26,831 bases of DNA from a virus. How positions within the stretch are numbered: the first letter of the stretch is position 1; each line of letters begins with the position of its first letter. Both the position numbers and the translations under genes were made by a program. Under the pieces are notes generated by a model. The model was not told where the DNA came from, made no database searches, and saw nothing but the letters and a program-made list of their open reading frames with translations. The stretch spans positions 1 to 26,831 of the IMG/VR virus record IMGVR_UViG_3300006108_000050; one strand, given 5' to 3'. Below are positions 21,592 to 26,831 of this stretch, piece by piece.

Positions 21592-21793
21592 TTTGCGGGT
21601 GGTGCAGAAGAAAAAGAAAGTTTGTGGCTATCGCGCAGACAACAGCGGAAGGTTCATTTACGATGAATGGGAAGAAGTGACTTCATGGAAACTACAAGCC
21701 AAAAAGAGTGTTACCATGCCTAACTCCAGTGATCGTGGTATTCAACAATATGATTACTGGGACGATGTTCCTATTATTGTGGAGTGGGAATAA
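21581..21793 (+). CDS. Hypothetical small protein, 70 residues
   Basis: ATG 21581 lies inside the end of the RNase H gene. Basic first half (VVQKKKKVCGYRADNSGRF) with a strand pattern, then a Trp/Asp-rich end (YDYWDDVPIIVEWE). Family unknown. The TAATG junction with the next gene and the operon position support it. Confidence 0.7.
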   Translation: MISDLRVVQKKKKVCGYRADNSGRFIYDEWEEVTSWKLQAKKSVTMPNSSDRGIQQYDYWDDVPIIVEWE

Positions 21794-22047
21794 TGATTGA
21801 TATTTTTGTAACTTATATTATTCCTATTGTCGCCGGTTGGCAGTTTGGCACATGGATTGTTGAACTGATCAAATATATACATTGGCGCAGGAACTCCGAA
21901 AAGATTGATTTTAAGGCTTCTGCTGAGATCAAGGCTAATATTGAAGAGATTGCTCATCTAACACACCTCAATAAGGATCATGTTCTACGAGTTTTGATTA
22001 CTGATGCTGTATTGAGGCCAACTAGGAACGACAATGCCAACAAATGA
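21793..22047 (+). CDS. Small single-pass membrane protein, 84 residues
   Basis: ATG 21793 shares its first base with the previous stop (TAATG), GGAG 8 nt upstream. One hydrophobic helix at about 3-28 (DIFVTYIIPIVAGWQFGTWI) is followed by a basic turn HWRRNSEK and a soluble helical part. It should be anchored in the inner membrane. Function unknown. Confidence 0.7.
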   Translation: MIDIFVTYIIPIVAGWQFGTWIVELIKYIHWRRNSEKIDFKASAEIKANIEEIAHLTHLNKDHVLRVLITDAVLRPTRNDNANK

Positions 22048-22270
22048 AGAACGTCGTCTAGCATCGATGCTTTATTCTCTTGTCAACTCAGGAGAAAACA
22101 TATATAATAACAAGCGTGGTGATGGAGCGCAAAGATACTATTGTGATGTTTGTGATGAAGAAAACTGGCATTTTCCGTCAACAGTTTCTAGTCATGAGGA
22201 TCCGGTGGTTGAATATGTCAACATTATTCGTGAAATGAAACAATATATGGAACAAATCAAATATGAATAA
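22034..22270 (+). CDS. Hypothetical small protein with a CxxC...H motif
   Basis: 78 residues. YYCDVCDEENWHFPSTVSSH places two Cys and two His as a possible zinc site (Cys-x2-Cys, His, His), between a helical start and a helical end (VEYVNIIREMKQYMEQ). It overlaps both neighbours (14 and 8 nt). Family unknown. Confidence 0.7.
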   Translation: MPTNEERRLASMLYSLVNSGENIYNNKRGDGAQRYYCDVCDEENWHFPSTVSSHEDPVVEYVNIIREMKQYMEQIKYE

Positions 22271-22853
22271 AATCATGGGTATCGCAGAGATTCTAAAAGA
22301 AATCTCAAGTATCAAGAAGTTCGAGGAAAGACAGAACGCTCTGGCTTCTTGTGCAAACAATCAGGCTCTCGTCCAGGTGCTTCATGCAGCATTTCATCCG
22401 GATGTGAACTTCCTTCTGCCTGGTGGTCGACCTCCATTTACCAAACTTGACAAGAGTGTCGATGCTCAGGGGTCTTTGTATCGCGAGTCACGGAAGATGC
22501 ACTACTTCATCGAAGGTCTGTCTCCCGATCTGCATCCTCTGAAGCGAGAGACCATGTTTGTCCAGCTTCTTGAGTCTCTGGATCCAGATGACGCCGAACT
22601 ACTTCTGGCAGTCAAGGACAAGCAGATGCCTTATAAGGGTATCACATATGAACTCGTGGCTTCCACGTTTCCTGGTCTGCTTCCAGAAAAGTCTGAGACT
22701 GTCTCAGAGAAGAAGCAGAGTGCGGGAAAAAAGTTGCCCTGCCCTTTTGGTTGCGTAAGTTCTTCAGAGGACGGACTTTATTCCCCAGGTCCTCTGGCCC
22801 AGCACCTGAAGAGAGTGCATGGCGAATCCGAGAATGGTGAAGAAACAGATTGA
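22263..22853 (+). CDS. DUF6433-like phage protein with a C-terminal zinc finger
   Basis: 196 residues. QVLHAAFHPDVNFLLPGGRP, YRESRKMHYFIEG and LLESLDPDDAELLLAVKDKQ then KGITYELV are the signature blocks of a T4-like/cyanophage family (DUF6433 as I recall it). After a linker, CPFGC...LAQHLKRVH (Cys160, Cys164, His181, His186) forms a C2H2-type finger, so nucleic acid binding is likely. Its role is unknown. The TGA stop is embedded in the next promoter's -35. Confidence 0.8.
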   Translation: MNKIMGIAEILKEISSIKKFEERQNALASCANNQALVQVLHAAFHPDVNFLLPGGRPPFTKLDKSVDAQGSLYRESRKMHYFIEGLSPDLHPLKRETMFVQLLESLDPDDAELLLAVKDKQMPYKGITYELVASTFPGLLPEKSETVSEKKQSAGKKLPCPFGCVSSSEDGLYSPGPLAQHLKRVHGESENGEETD

Positions 22854-22878
22854 CAATATTTTCAACATAGTCTATAAG
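22850..22878 (+). promoter_or_regulatory. Early promoter overlapping a stop codon, TTGACA with TATAAG
   Basis: TTGACA 22850-22855 contains the TGA of the DUF6433 gene; 17 nt spacer; TATAAG 22873-22878. Confidence 0.8.
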
Positions 22879-22893
22879 GAGTCTATCAACAAC

Positions 22894-22911
22894 ATGGAAT
22901 ACGCTATCTAA
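22894..22911 (+). CDS. Possible 5-residue leader peptide (MEYAI)
   Basis: AAGGAG (22876-22881) precedes ATG 22894, which encodes MEYAI and stops at TAA 22909-22911, sharing its last base with the next ATG (TAATG). The real gene at 22911 has no ribosome site of its own closer than this, so the mini-ORF probably delivers ribosomes to it. Confidence 0.35.
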   Translation: MEYAI

Positions 22912-23078
22912 TGGCACACTCTAAGAACGATTATCATCGCAATAAGTATGACCGCGATGAGGAGTATAACTACCGAAACGATGTTCATGAGCGAAATCAA
23001 CATCGGCGAGATAAGCGAATCACCAATGCCCTACGGTCTAGGGACATCAACGCCCTTCTGGATGACGACGAGGAATAA
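22911..23078 (+). CDS. Small highly charged T4-like protein, 55 residues
   Basis: ATG 22911 to TAA 23078. Very rich in Arg, Asp, Asn and His (NDYHRNKYDRDEEYNYRNDV, HRRDKRI), ending LRSRDINALLDDDEE. A similar 'KR...NALR...ALLD' protein occurs in T4-like marine phages; function unknown and probably disordered. It starts at the TAATG junction behind the leader peptide. Confidence 0.75.
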   Translation: MAHSKNDYHRNKYDRDEEYNYRNDVHERNQHRRDKRITNALRSRDINALLDDDEE

Positions 23079-23086
23079 GATAAATA
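23079..23086 (+). promoter_or_regulatory. T4-late-like promoter box, GATAAATA
   Basis: GATAAATA followed by CATT directly after the stop of the small charged gene, 36 nt before the SpeD-like start; the flank resembles the TATAAATACAT at 1777. Confidence 0.45.
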
Positions 23087-23121
23087 CATTCTTTACACCA
23101 CACCTGGTTAGGAGAATTGAT

Positions 23122-23481
23122 TTGTCATATTGGGGATATCATTTGATTTTAGATTGTGGCGGATGCGATAAATCTTCGATCACCTCTCCTGATATAATCA
23201 GGAAGTTTTCAGAGACACTTGTGGAACGCATCAAGATGGTACCATATGGAGATCCACAAATCATTCATTTTGGCCATAATTCCCCGCATCTAACCGGGTG
23301 GACTCTTCTACAATTTATAGAAACATCCAACATACTTGCCCATTTTTGTGATATGTCTGGAGAAGGTTATATTGATATTTTTTCTTGTGAAGAATATGAT
23401 GTTGGTGTGGCAGTTGATGCTGTCAAGGAGTTTTTTTCTCCTGACAGTATCAAACAAACCTACTTAACTAGACAGGCGTAG
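23122..23481 (+). CDS. speD: S-adenosylmethionine decarboxylase-like protein (SpeD)
   Basis: 119 residues from TTG 23122, set by AGGAG 8 nt upstream. GYHLILDCGGCD opens as in SpeD, PYGDPQIIHFG and YIDIFSC (83-89) follow. Aligned by hand to bacterial SpeD, Ser69, His74 and Cys89 fall on the pyruvoyl-forming Ser, the processing His and the catalytic Cys (T. maritima Ser63, His68, Cys83, a constant offset). The cleavage site reads IETSN instead of SESH. SpeD makes decarboxylated AdoMet for spermidine; phage copies are known in marine T4-like phages. A longer upstream frame overlaps the preceding gene and is not used. Confidence 0.75.
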   Translation: MSYWGYHLILDCGGCDKSSITSPDIIRKFSETLVERIKMVPYGDPQIIHFGHNSPHLTGWTLLQFIETSNILAHFCDMSGEGYIDIFSCEEYDVGVAVDAVKEFFSPDSIKQTYLTRQA

Positions 23482-23556
23482 AGTGTGTGGGTATTTGCGT
23501 TACCGTGACAGACATTGTTATTTATATATTTTTGTAAATCATATTGGAGTTATATT

Positions 23557-23772
23557 ATGAGTGTTTTGAAGGAAATCTTTCTTTTTATTATTGGTCTTTG
23601 GTGGCTTTGGCTTATTGTGGCACTTTTTGCTATTATCACAGTAGCATCCGACCATGATGCGACAACTTCACGGGTGGGGTCTTCCATTTGTTATTCAAAA
23701 GGTATGATTCGGATTACCACCGATGCAGGATTTAGGTGTGTTGATCCCAAGAATCTGGTCGAGGTGAAGTGA
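23557..23772 (+). CDS. Small membrane-anchored protein, 71 residues
   Basis: ATG 23557 after TTGGAG. A hydrophobic helix at about 7-29 (IFLFIIGLWWLWLIVALFAI) anchors it, with the rest (ICYSKGMIRITTDAGFRCVD) having two Cys that could pair outside the membrane. Family unknown. Coupled to the nucleotidyltransferase by overlap. Confidence 0.7.
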   Translation: MSVLKEIFLFIIGLWWLWLIVALFAIITVASDHDATTSRVGSSICYSKGMIRITTDAGFRCVDPKNLVEVK

Positions 23773-24326
23773 TGAAGATTGGGTTCGTTGCCGGATCGTT
23801 TGATCTTCTCCACGCAGGACATATTCTGATGCTGGCTGAAGCTAAGTCAAAGTGTGATCGACTGATAGTTGGACTTCATACCGATCCTACTATTGATCGT
23901 AAAGAAAAGAATAAACCTATTCAATCAACATTTGAACGATATCTACAACTAAGAGCATTGCAGGTTGTTGATGATATTGTGCCTTATGACACTGAGGAAG
24001 ACCTGCTGAATATTCTGACTAATACTCAGATTGATATTCGTTTTCTTGGTGATGATTACAAGGCTCTCAAAGCTTATACTGGTTCGGGTCTTGACATTCC
24101 TATTCATTTCTGTCATCGTAAGCATAACTACAGCACAAGTGAACTTCGCAGTAGGATTGAACAAGCGGCTGCTGTAAGGAACATTGATGCTGTAATTCCT
24201 GCCAACAATGGAGAACCTTGGAATGCAGACTATTCAAGAAATAGTCGAGAGTGGGAAGGATGGGATGGACCGGCGATGCGCCAGTTGAAAAAAGAGTGGC
24301 AGAAAGCACACGACACTAAGTATTAA
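23772..24326 (+). CDS. HxGH nucleotidyltransferase (HldE-C/TagD-like)
   Basis: 184 residues. GSFDLLHAGHILML (8-21) holds the HxGH site (His14, His17), DRLIVGLHTD and KPIQSTFERYLQLRAL follow, and YSTSELRSRI (120-129) is the C-terminal nucleotide-binding motif. This family joins CMP or AMP to small phosphates: TagD uses glycerol 3-phosphate, and the HldE C-terminal domain uses heptose 1-phosphate to give ADP-heptose. The heptose genes 11 kb upstream make the latter attractive but unproven. Residues 145-184 (NNGEPWNADYSRNSREWEG onward) are an extra Trp-rich tail. ATG 23772 is preferred over GTG 23769 by ribosome spacing. Confidence 0.8.
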   Translation: MKIGFVAGSFDLLHAGHILMLAEAKSKCDRLIVGLHTDPTIDRKEKNKPIQSTFERYLQLRALQVVDDIVPYDTEEDLLNILTNTQIDIRFLGDDYKALKAYTGSGLDIPIHFCHRKHNYSTSELRSRIEQAAAVRNIDAVIPANNGEPWNADYSRNSREWEGWDGPAMRQLKKEWQKAHDTKY

Positions 24327-24337
24327 GGAGATATATA

Positions 24338-24556
24338 ATGACTGATGTTTTTGTGAAACTGACTTATGAACAAACTGATAAGATTGCCTATGATTCTCTA
24401 AAGGAAACTCGTGATCGTTTTCTCATTGATCTAGGCTCAGATACTCCTAATGTCTTTGTCTGGGGTGATCCAGAGGAAGATAAGAAGGAGATTCAGAAGT
24501 ATGTAGATGCTCTTGATCTTATTCTGGATTGGTATCGAGTTCCGGGCGATGACTGA
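24338..24556 (+). CDS. Small conserved phage protein, 72 residues
   Basis: FVKLTYEQTDKIAYDSLKET, then WGDPEEDKKEIQKYVDALDL and ILDWY match a small T4-like family of unknown role; two helices with acidic middle. AAGGAG at 24326 precedes ATG 24338. It overlaps the next gene by 8 nt. Confidence 0.75.
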   Translation: MTDVFVKLTYEQTDKIAYDSLKETRDRFLIDLGSDTPNVFVWGDPEEDKKEIQKYVDALDLILDWYRVPGDD

Positions 24557-24674
24557 GACAGACAAGCGAGTTCTTGGTTGCATAGACGCAGCAATCCGAG
24601 CAAAGAATCCAAAGTTCAAGGTGCTATGGGGAAACATTGTCATAGCCCTAGAAAAAGGTCGTGGGAGCCTTTGA
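24549..24674 (+). CDS. Hypothetical small helical protein, 41 residues
   Basis: ATG 24549 to TGA 24674, overlapping the gene before. CIDAAIRAKNPKFKVLWGNI resembles a small helix-rich phage family (ALRxKxPxFKxLW). Basic, soluble. Function unknown. Confidence 0.6.
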   Translation: MTETDKRVLGCIDAAIRAKNPKFKVLWGNIVIALEKGRGSL

Positions 24675-24708
24675 GTCTCACGTTGTACAACAAAATGGAG
24701 AATATTGA

Positions 24709-25182
24709 ATGAATAAGTTTGTAATTGCTGCTGCCGCTTTGGTTGCATTTTCTACCCCTGCTATGGCTAAGGACGCCTTTACTGGTACTCGTGTTGAAGT
24801 GGCTGCTGGTTATAATGATGTAACCAATGTTCCTTCAAACCGTAATTTTGCTTATGGCGTCGATGCTGGATATGATGTTAAGATTCTTGGTCCTGTCACG
24901 GCAGGTCTTGAAGTTGGTCTTGACAATATTCTAGATCGTCGTGATGTGAATGTTGGTGGCCGTCTGGGTGTGGCACTAAATGGTCATACTCAGGTGTTTG
25001 CTGATGTTGGTTATGATAATTTCCGCGATCTTGCTGCACACAATCTTGAGGGTGTTCGGTTTGGTGGTGGTCTTCAGATCAATGTTGTTGGTCCTGTATA
25101 TACTCTAGTTGAATACCATCGCACTGATCTTGGCACCACCAAGAAGAATGCTGTTGCCGCTGGTGTAGGTATTCGTTTTTAA
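24709..25182 (+). CDS. Outer-membrane beta-barrel protein with signal peptide
   Basis: 157 residues. MNKFVIAAAALVAFSTPAMA is a textbook Sec signal peptide with an AxA site after residue 20. The mature 137 residues alternate polar and hydrophobic in glycine/aromatic-turned strands (RVEVAAGYNDV, GLEVGLDNI, QVFADVGYDN, GVRFGGGLQI, YTLVEYHRTD) and end GVGIRF, a Bam-recognised terminal Phe. This fits a small OmpX/OmpA-type eight-strand barrel in the host outer membrane. A phage-encoded barrel may block phage adsorption or alter the surface. GGAG is about 10 nt before ATG 24709. A terminator follows. It may have been taken from a host. Confidence 0.85.
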   Translation: MNKFVIAAAALVAFSTPAMAKDAFTGTRVEVAAGYNDVTNVPSNRNFAYGVDAGYDVKILGPVTAGLEVGLDNILDRRDVNVGGRLGVALNGHTQVFADVGYDNFRDLAAHNLEGVRFGGGLQINVVGPVYTLVEYHRTDLGTTKKNAVAAGVGIRF

Positions 25183-25201
25183 TCTTTTAACTTAAAAGAT
25201 T
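25181..25201 (+). terminator. AT-rich inverted repeat after the OMP gene
   Basis: AATCTTTTAA and TTAAAAGATT (10 bp each, one base apart) begin in the stop codon. It is too AT-rich for a strong terminator and may be an mRNA 3'-end protecting hairpin or part of a bidirectional end. Confidence 0.5.
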
Positions 25202-25214
25202 AATTGTTATGGAA

Positions 25215-25247
25215 TGTCCTCGATATTTTCTATCGAGGACATTTTTT
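25215..25247 (+). terminator. Rho-independent terminator
   Basis: TGTCCTCGATA (25215-25225), loop TTTTC, TATCGAGGACA (25231-25241), then six T. It ends the unit before the promoter at 25249. Confidence 0.95.
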
Positions 25248-25248
25248 A

Positions 25249-25276
25249 TTGACAATAGATTTTATTCGTGTATAAT
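25249..25276 (+). promoter_or_regulatory. Strong early promoter, TTGACA with TATAAT
   Basis: TTGACA 25249-25254, 16 nt spacer, TATAAT 25271-25276, a full consensus. It starts right after the terminator T tract. Confidence 0.9.
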
Positions 25277-25311
25277 CGAATCATCAGAGACAAACAAGGA
25301 AACCTGTTGTA

Positions 25312-25593
25312 ATGAATATTATTCAAGCATATCCACTTGAACTAGTTCAAACTCAGTATATTGAGAATATCCCGTCGAATCATAAGATCCTTAAAGTTGA
25401 TTTTCAAGGAAATCAGATGTATGTATGGATCATGATCGCACCAAAAACTCTTGATGATCGACTATTCGTTCGTGATATTCGTATTGACATTTATAAAACT
25501 GGTATGCAGATTATTCAGGATCAAAAAGACTTAACTTATCTAGATAGTCTATCTAAGAATGGTCTTGAATATCATATTTTTAAGGTGTTTTAA
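25312..25593 (+). CDS. DUF7352-like small phage protein
   Basis: 93 residues. AYPLELVQTQYIENIPSNHK then ILKVDFQGNQMYVWIMIAP and the end GLEYHIFKVF match the Y-x-YPLE...IEMP-x-G-x-KIL...WHVF pattern of a widespread phage beta-protein family (DUF7352 as I recall). The role is unknown. It is the first gene after a strong promoter; AAGGAA lies about 11 nt upstream. Confidence 0.75.
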   Translation: MNIIQAYPLELVQTQYIENIPSNHKILKVDFQGNQMYVWIMIAPKTLDDRLFVRDIRIDIYKTGMQIIQDQKDLTYLDSLSKNGLEYHIFKVF

Positions 25594-25595
25594 TT

Positions 25596-25940
25596 ATGTT
25601 GACTCCAAGAGGATATATCATTAAACAAATGCACAATAGAATTATGAATAAGGATTCTACTGCCAATCTTGACTATCCGCAATGGAAGCGAAGAGTGTTG
25701 ATTGTATTTGGATTCATTGCCCTTCGATTTGAAAACGTATTTGAATGGTTGCTGTTACCAATTCTATGGCTACTGATCTTTGGATATGGGTTTTTTGAAG
25801 CAATCAGAGAATGTTATGAAGGATTTTCTGATATGGTTGGTGTGACTCGTTGCAATCTTGTTCGTGATATTATTGGTTGCAAGAATGCTTGGAGTGGCGT
25901 ATATGGTCTGGGTAAATTGATTGAACGTGGAGAAGATTGA
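25596..25940 (+). CDS. Membrane protein, 114 residues
   Basis: A basic N-terminal part (PRGYIIKQMHNRIMNKD) leads to one or two hydrophobic helices at about 35-70 (VLIVFGFIALRF, WLLLPILWLLIFGYGFF), then an acidic-to-basic tail with two Cys. ATG 25596 after AAGGTG. Inner membrane expected. Family not recognised; phage holin-like roles cannot be argued from this alone. Confidence 0.7.
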   Translation: MLTPRGYIIKQMHNRIMNKDSTANLDYPQWKRRVLIVFGFIALRFENVFEWLLLPILWLLIFGYGFFEAIRECYEGFSDMVGVTRCNLVRDIIGCKNAWSGVYGLGKLIERGED

Positions 25941-25942
25941 TT

Positions 25943-26173
25943 ATGGAAGATAGCATCTTTACCGCAAAGATCGAGGTGTGTGGTGTTTCCAAACATAATC
26001 ACACCACACATCTTTTCACAGAATATGTGTATGATGAGAATGACTATAACACTTTAATCAAAACGATTAAAGATCGCACATATTGGCAGTTATCTGGTAA
26101 TTATGCATATGATGGCAAACTTCGCGTTATTAGCGAAATCACTAAAACTGTGGAAAAGATTGAGGAATTTTGA
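25943..26173 (+). CDS. Hypothetical phage protein, 76 residues
   Basis: ATG 25943 with GGAGAAG upstream. Beta-rich pattern (FTAKIEVCGVSKHNHTTHLF, WQLSGNYAYDGKLRVI) and acidic end. Soluble, family unknown. In the operon led by the promoter at 25249. Confidence 0.7.
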   Translation: MEDSIFTAKIEVCGVSKHNHTTHLFTEYVYDENDYNTLIKTIKDRTYWQLSGNYAYDGKLRVISEITKTVEKIEEF

Positions 26174-26175
26174 TT

Positions 26176-26247
26176 ATGGACATTTGGTTTAATACAATCG
26201 TAGCACTTGAATTGTTTTTGTGCTTCTGCATCTATCGTATTAAATAA
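26176..26247 (+). CDS. Tiny membrane protein, 23 residues
   Basis: ATG 26176 lies two bases after the previous stop. MDIWFNTIVALELFLCFCIY followed by RIK is almost entirely one hydrophobic helix. Phage mini-membrane proteins of this kind are often regulators, which is only a suggestion. No clear ribosome site, so coupling is likely. Confidence 0.5.
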   Translation: MDIWFNTIVALELFLCFCIYRIK

Positions 26248-26248
26248 T

Positions 26249-26308
26249 ATGCAGTGGGCTGTAATTAGTCTGATAATTGCAGTCGCGGGTCTTTTGATGA
26301 AGGATTAG
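26249..26308 (+). CDS. Tiny membrane protein, 19 residues
   Basis: ATG 26249 begins one base after the previous stop. MQWAVISLIIAVAGLLMKD is a single short hydrophobic helix. Support is its exact packing between two other small membrane genes. Confidence 0.45.
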   Translation: MQWAVISLIIAVAGLLMKD

Positions 26309-26310
26309 TT

Positions 26311-26496
26311 ATGAAGTATATTATTTCTATTGTAATGACATTTGTTCTGGTATATCTTCTTTTTGCATTCTGTATGTGGGATATAAATGCCGGTCACTGG
26401 GATGCACTAACTCGTTCATTTTGTGCATTTCTATCAGCTATTCTTTCTCCCTTTTTACCAATCGGAATCATTCTCATAAAGGACCATATGCCGTGA
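26311..26496 (+). CDS. Small membrane protein, 61 residues, two helices
   Basis: ATG 26311 after AAGGA. Hydrophobic stretches at about 3-22 (YIISIVMTFVLVYLLFAFCM) and 35-55 (RSFCAFLSAILSPFLPIGII) with a polar loop (DINAGHWDALT). It overlaps the next GTG by 4 nt. Function unknown. Confidence 0.7.
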   Translation: MKYIISIVMTFVLVYLLFAFCMWDINAGHWDALTRSFCAFLSAILSPFLPIGIILIKDHMP

Positions 26497-26633
26497 CTCT
26501 AAAAGAAGCAGTTGACATTCTAAGCAGTTTCGAGTATTCCTCTGATGGATTTGTAAAACGATATCCTGATGAAGAACTTTATGAACAAGCTGTTATCTTT
26601 TTGTATAGTAAGATTGATACTTCTATGGAGTAA
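26493..26633 (+). CDS. Hypothetical small protein, 46 residues
   Basis: GTG 26493 overlaps the previous stop (GTGA) and AAAGGA lies about 9 nt upstream. Helical, acidic (LKEAVDILSSFEYSSDGFVK, EELYEQAVIFLYSKID). Family unknown. A frame extension to 26376 would run through the membrane gene. Confidence 0.65.
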   Translation: MTLKEAVDILSSFEYSSDGFVKRYPDEELYEQAVIFLYSKIDTSME

Positions 26634-26638
26634 GTATT

Positions 26639-26831
26639 ATGGCAAAGGCTAGACGGCAAAAAATGACTGCCATCATATATGATAAGCGCGGTAGAGTATT
26701 GAGTATTGGTAAGAACGACTATCTCAAGACACACCCCATTCAAGTCCGGCACGCCAATAAAGTTGGTTTGCCGGACAAGTGCTATCTACATGCAGAGGTA
26801 TCGGCAATCACTCGTTGCCGAGACATTTCTC
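26639..26831 (+). CDS. Cytidine/dCMP deaminase-like protein, N-terminal part
   Basis: 64 residues before the right edge. A basic start (AKARRQKMTAIIYDKRGRVL), SIGKNDYLKTHP and LHAEVSAI (50-57) give the first half of a CMP/dCMP-deaminase zinc site (H-A-E, with Glu53 as proton shuttle). The second half with PCxxC is outside the window. This phage-type enzyme deaminates a cytosine nucleotide or serves an unknown substrate. ATG 26639 is five bases after the previous stop. Confidence 0.75.
   Translation, partial: MAKARRQKMTAIIYDKRGRVLSIGKNDYLKTHPIQVRHANKVGLPDKCYLHAEVSAITRCRDIS

Noticed and set aside
22948-23121. N-terminal extension of the SpeD-like protein
   Set aside because: The extra frame overlaps the small charged gene at 22911 and the late box, and the family start matches TTG 23122 with AGGAG upstream.
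23515-23556. Longer start for the membrane protein at 23557
   Set aside because: The extra codons come from an AT-rich intergenic stretch; the ATG at 23557 has a proper ribosome site.
24091-24096. TTGACA within the nucleotidyltransferase gene
   Set aside because: There is no matching -10 at 16-18 nt and it encodes a normal part of the protein.
25482-25510. TTGACA followed by TATAAAAC inside the gene at 25312
   Set aside because: It is coding sequence in a conserved family and the boxes are too close (6 nt) for a promoter.
1-26831. CRISPR arrays, tRNA or rRNA genes, insertion sequences and retroelements
   Set aside because: I looked on both strands for spaced repeats, cloverleaf segments and transposase or reverse-transcriptase motifs and saw none; the only repeats are the hexapeptide array, the 22-bp tandem and the leaders.

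Overview
The window reads as a stretch of a large T4-superfamily tailed-phage genome (myovirus type) that infects a Gram-negative bacterium. Genes are short, packed end to end with ATGA, GTGA and TAATG overlaps, and all lie on the + strand; the only minus-strand coding trace is a decayed homing endonuclease. Many products belong to families known mainly from T4-like and cyanophage-like genomes: an RNase H/FEN-type 5'-3' exonuclease, PhoH, an MGME1-like PD-(D/E)XK exonuclease, DUF6433, DUF932, a SpeD-like protein and several small phage-only families. The host is inferred to be Gram-negative because the phage carries heptose-type (LPS-like) sugar genes and an outer-membrane beta-barrel protein with a signal peptide. 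The exact host cannot be told from the sequence; an alphaproteobacterium is only a guess.

Layout. 1-1230: end of a small phage gene, then a DUF2786 gene with its own strong promoter. 1231-4937: HAD phosphatase, P-loop kinase, Ntn-hydrolase-like protein, Sm-like protein and small conserved phage genes, with T4-late-like TATAAATA/GATAAATA boxes. 5003-6767: AT-rich phoH, an antisense endonuclease fossil and a PD-(D/E)XK exonuclease. 6815-13840: one long tightly coupled run with a glutaredoxin fusion, then a sugar block (GalE-like epimerase, glycosyltransferase, HddA-like kinase, GmhA-like SIS protein, HAD phosphatase) and a coiled-coil membrane protein. 14023-19237: early-gene region in which almost every small gene has its own TTGACA promoter, often with the same 25-29 nt leader; it holds a hexapeptide-repeat protein, DUF932, a GIY-YIG nuclease, a restriction-like-fold protein and a zinc metallopeptidase. 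19248-24674: conserved phage genes, the RNase H, DUF6433 with a zinc finger, SpeD-like protein and an HxGH nucleotidyltransferase. 24709-26831: outer-membrane protein, terminator, promoter, DUF7352-like protein, a run of tiny membrane proteins and the start of a dCMP-deaminase-like gene.

The most interesting system is a phage-encoded route to a nucleotide-activated sugar, probably a heptose. The SIS isomerase, heptose-7-phosphate kinase, a HAD phosphatase and (11 kb downstream) a HxGH nucleotidyltransferase could together make NDP-heptose, and an epimerase and a GT-B glycosyltransferase in the same operon could use it. Together with the phage-encoded outer-membrane protein this suggests remodelling of the infected cell's surface, or decoration of the virion. 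Other points of note are the reused promoter-plus-leader cassette, the habit of placing the upstream gene's TGA stop inside the -35 TTGACA, and a SpeD-like protein with an altered self-cleavage site.
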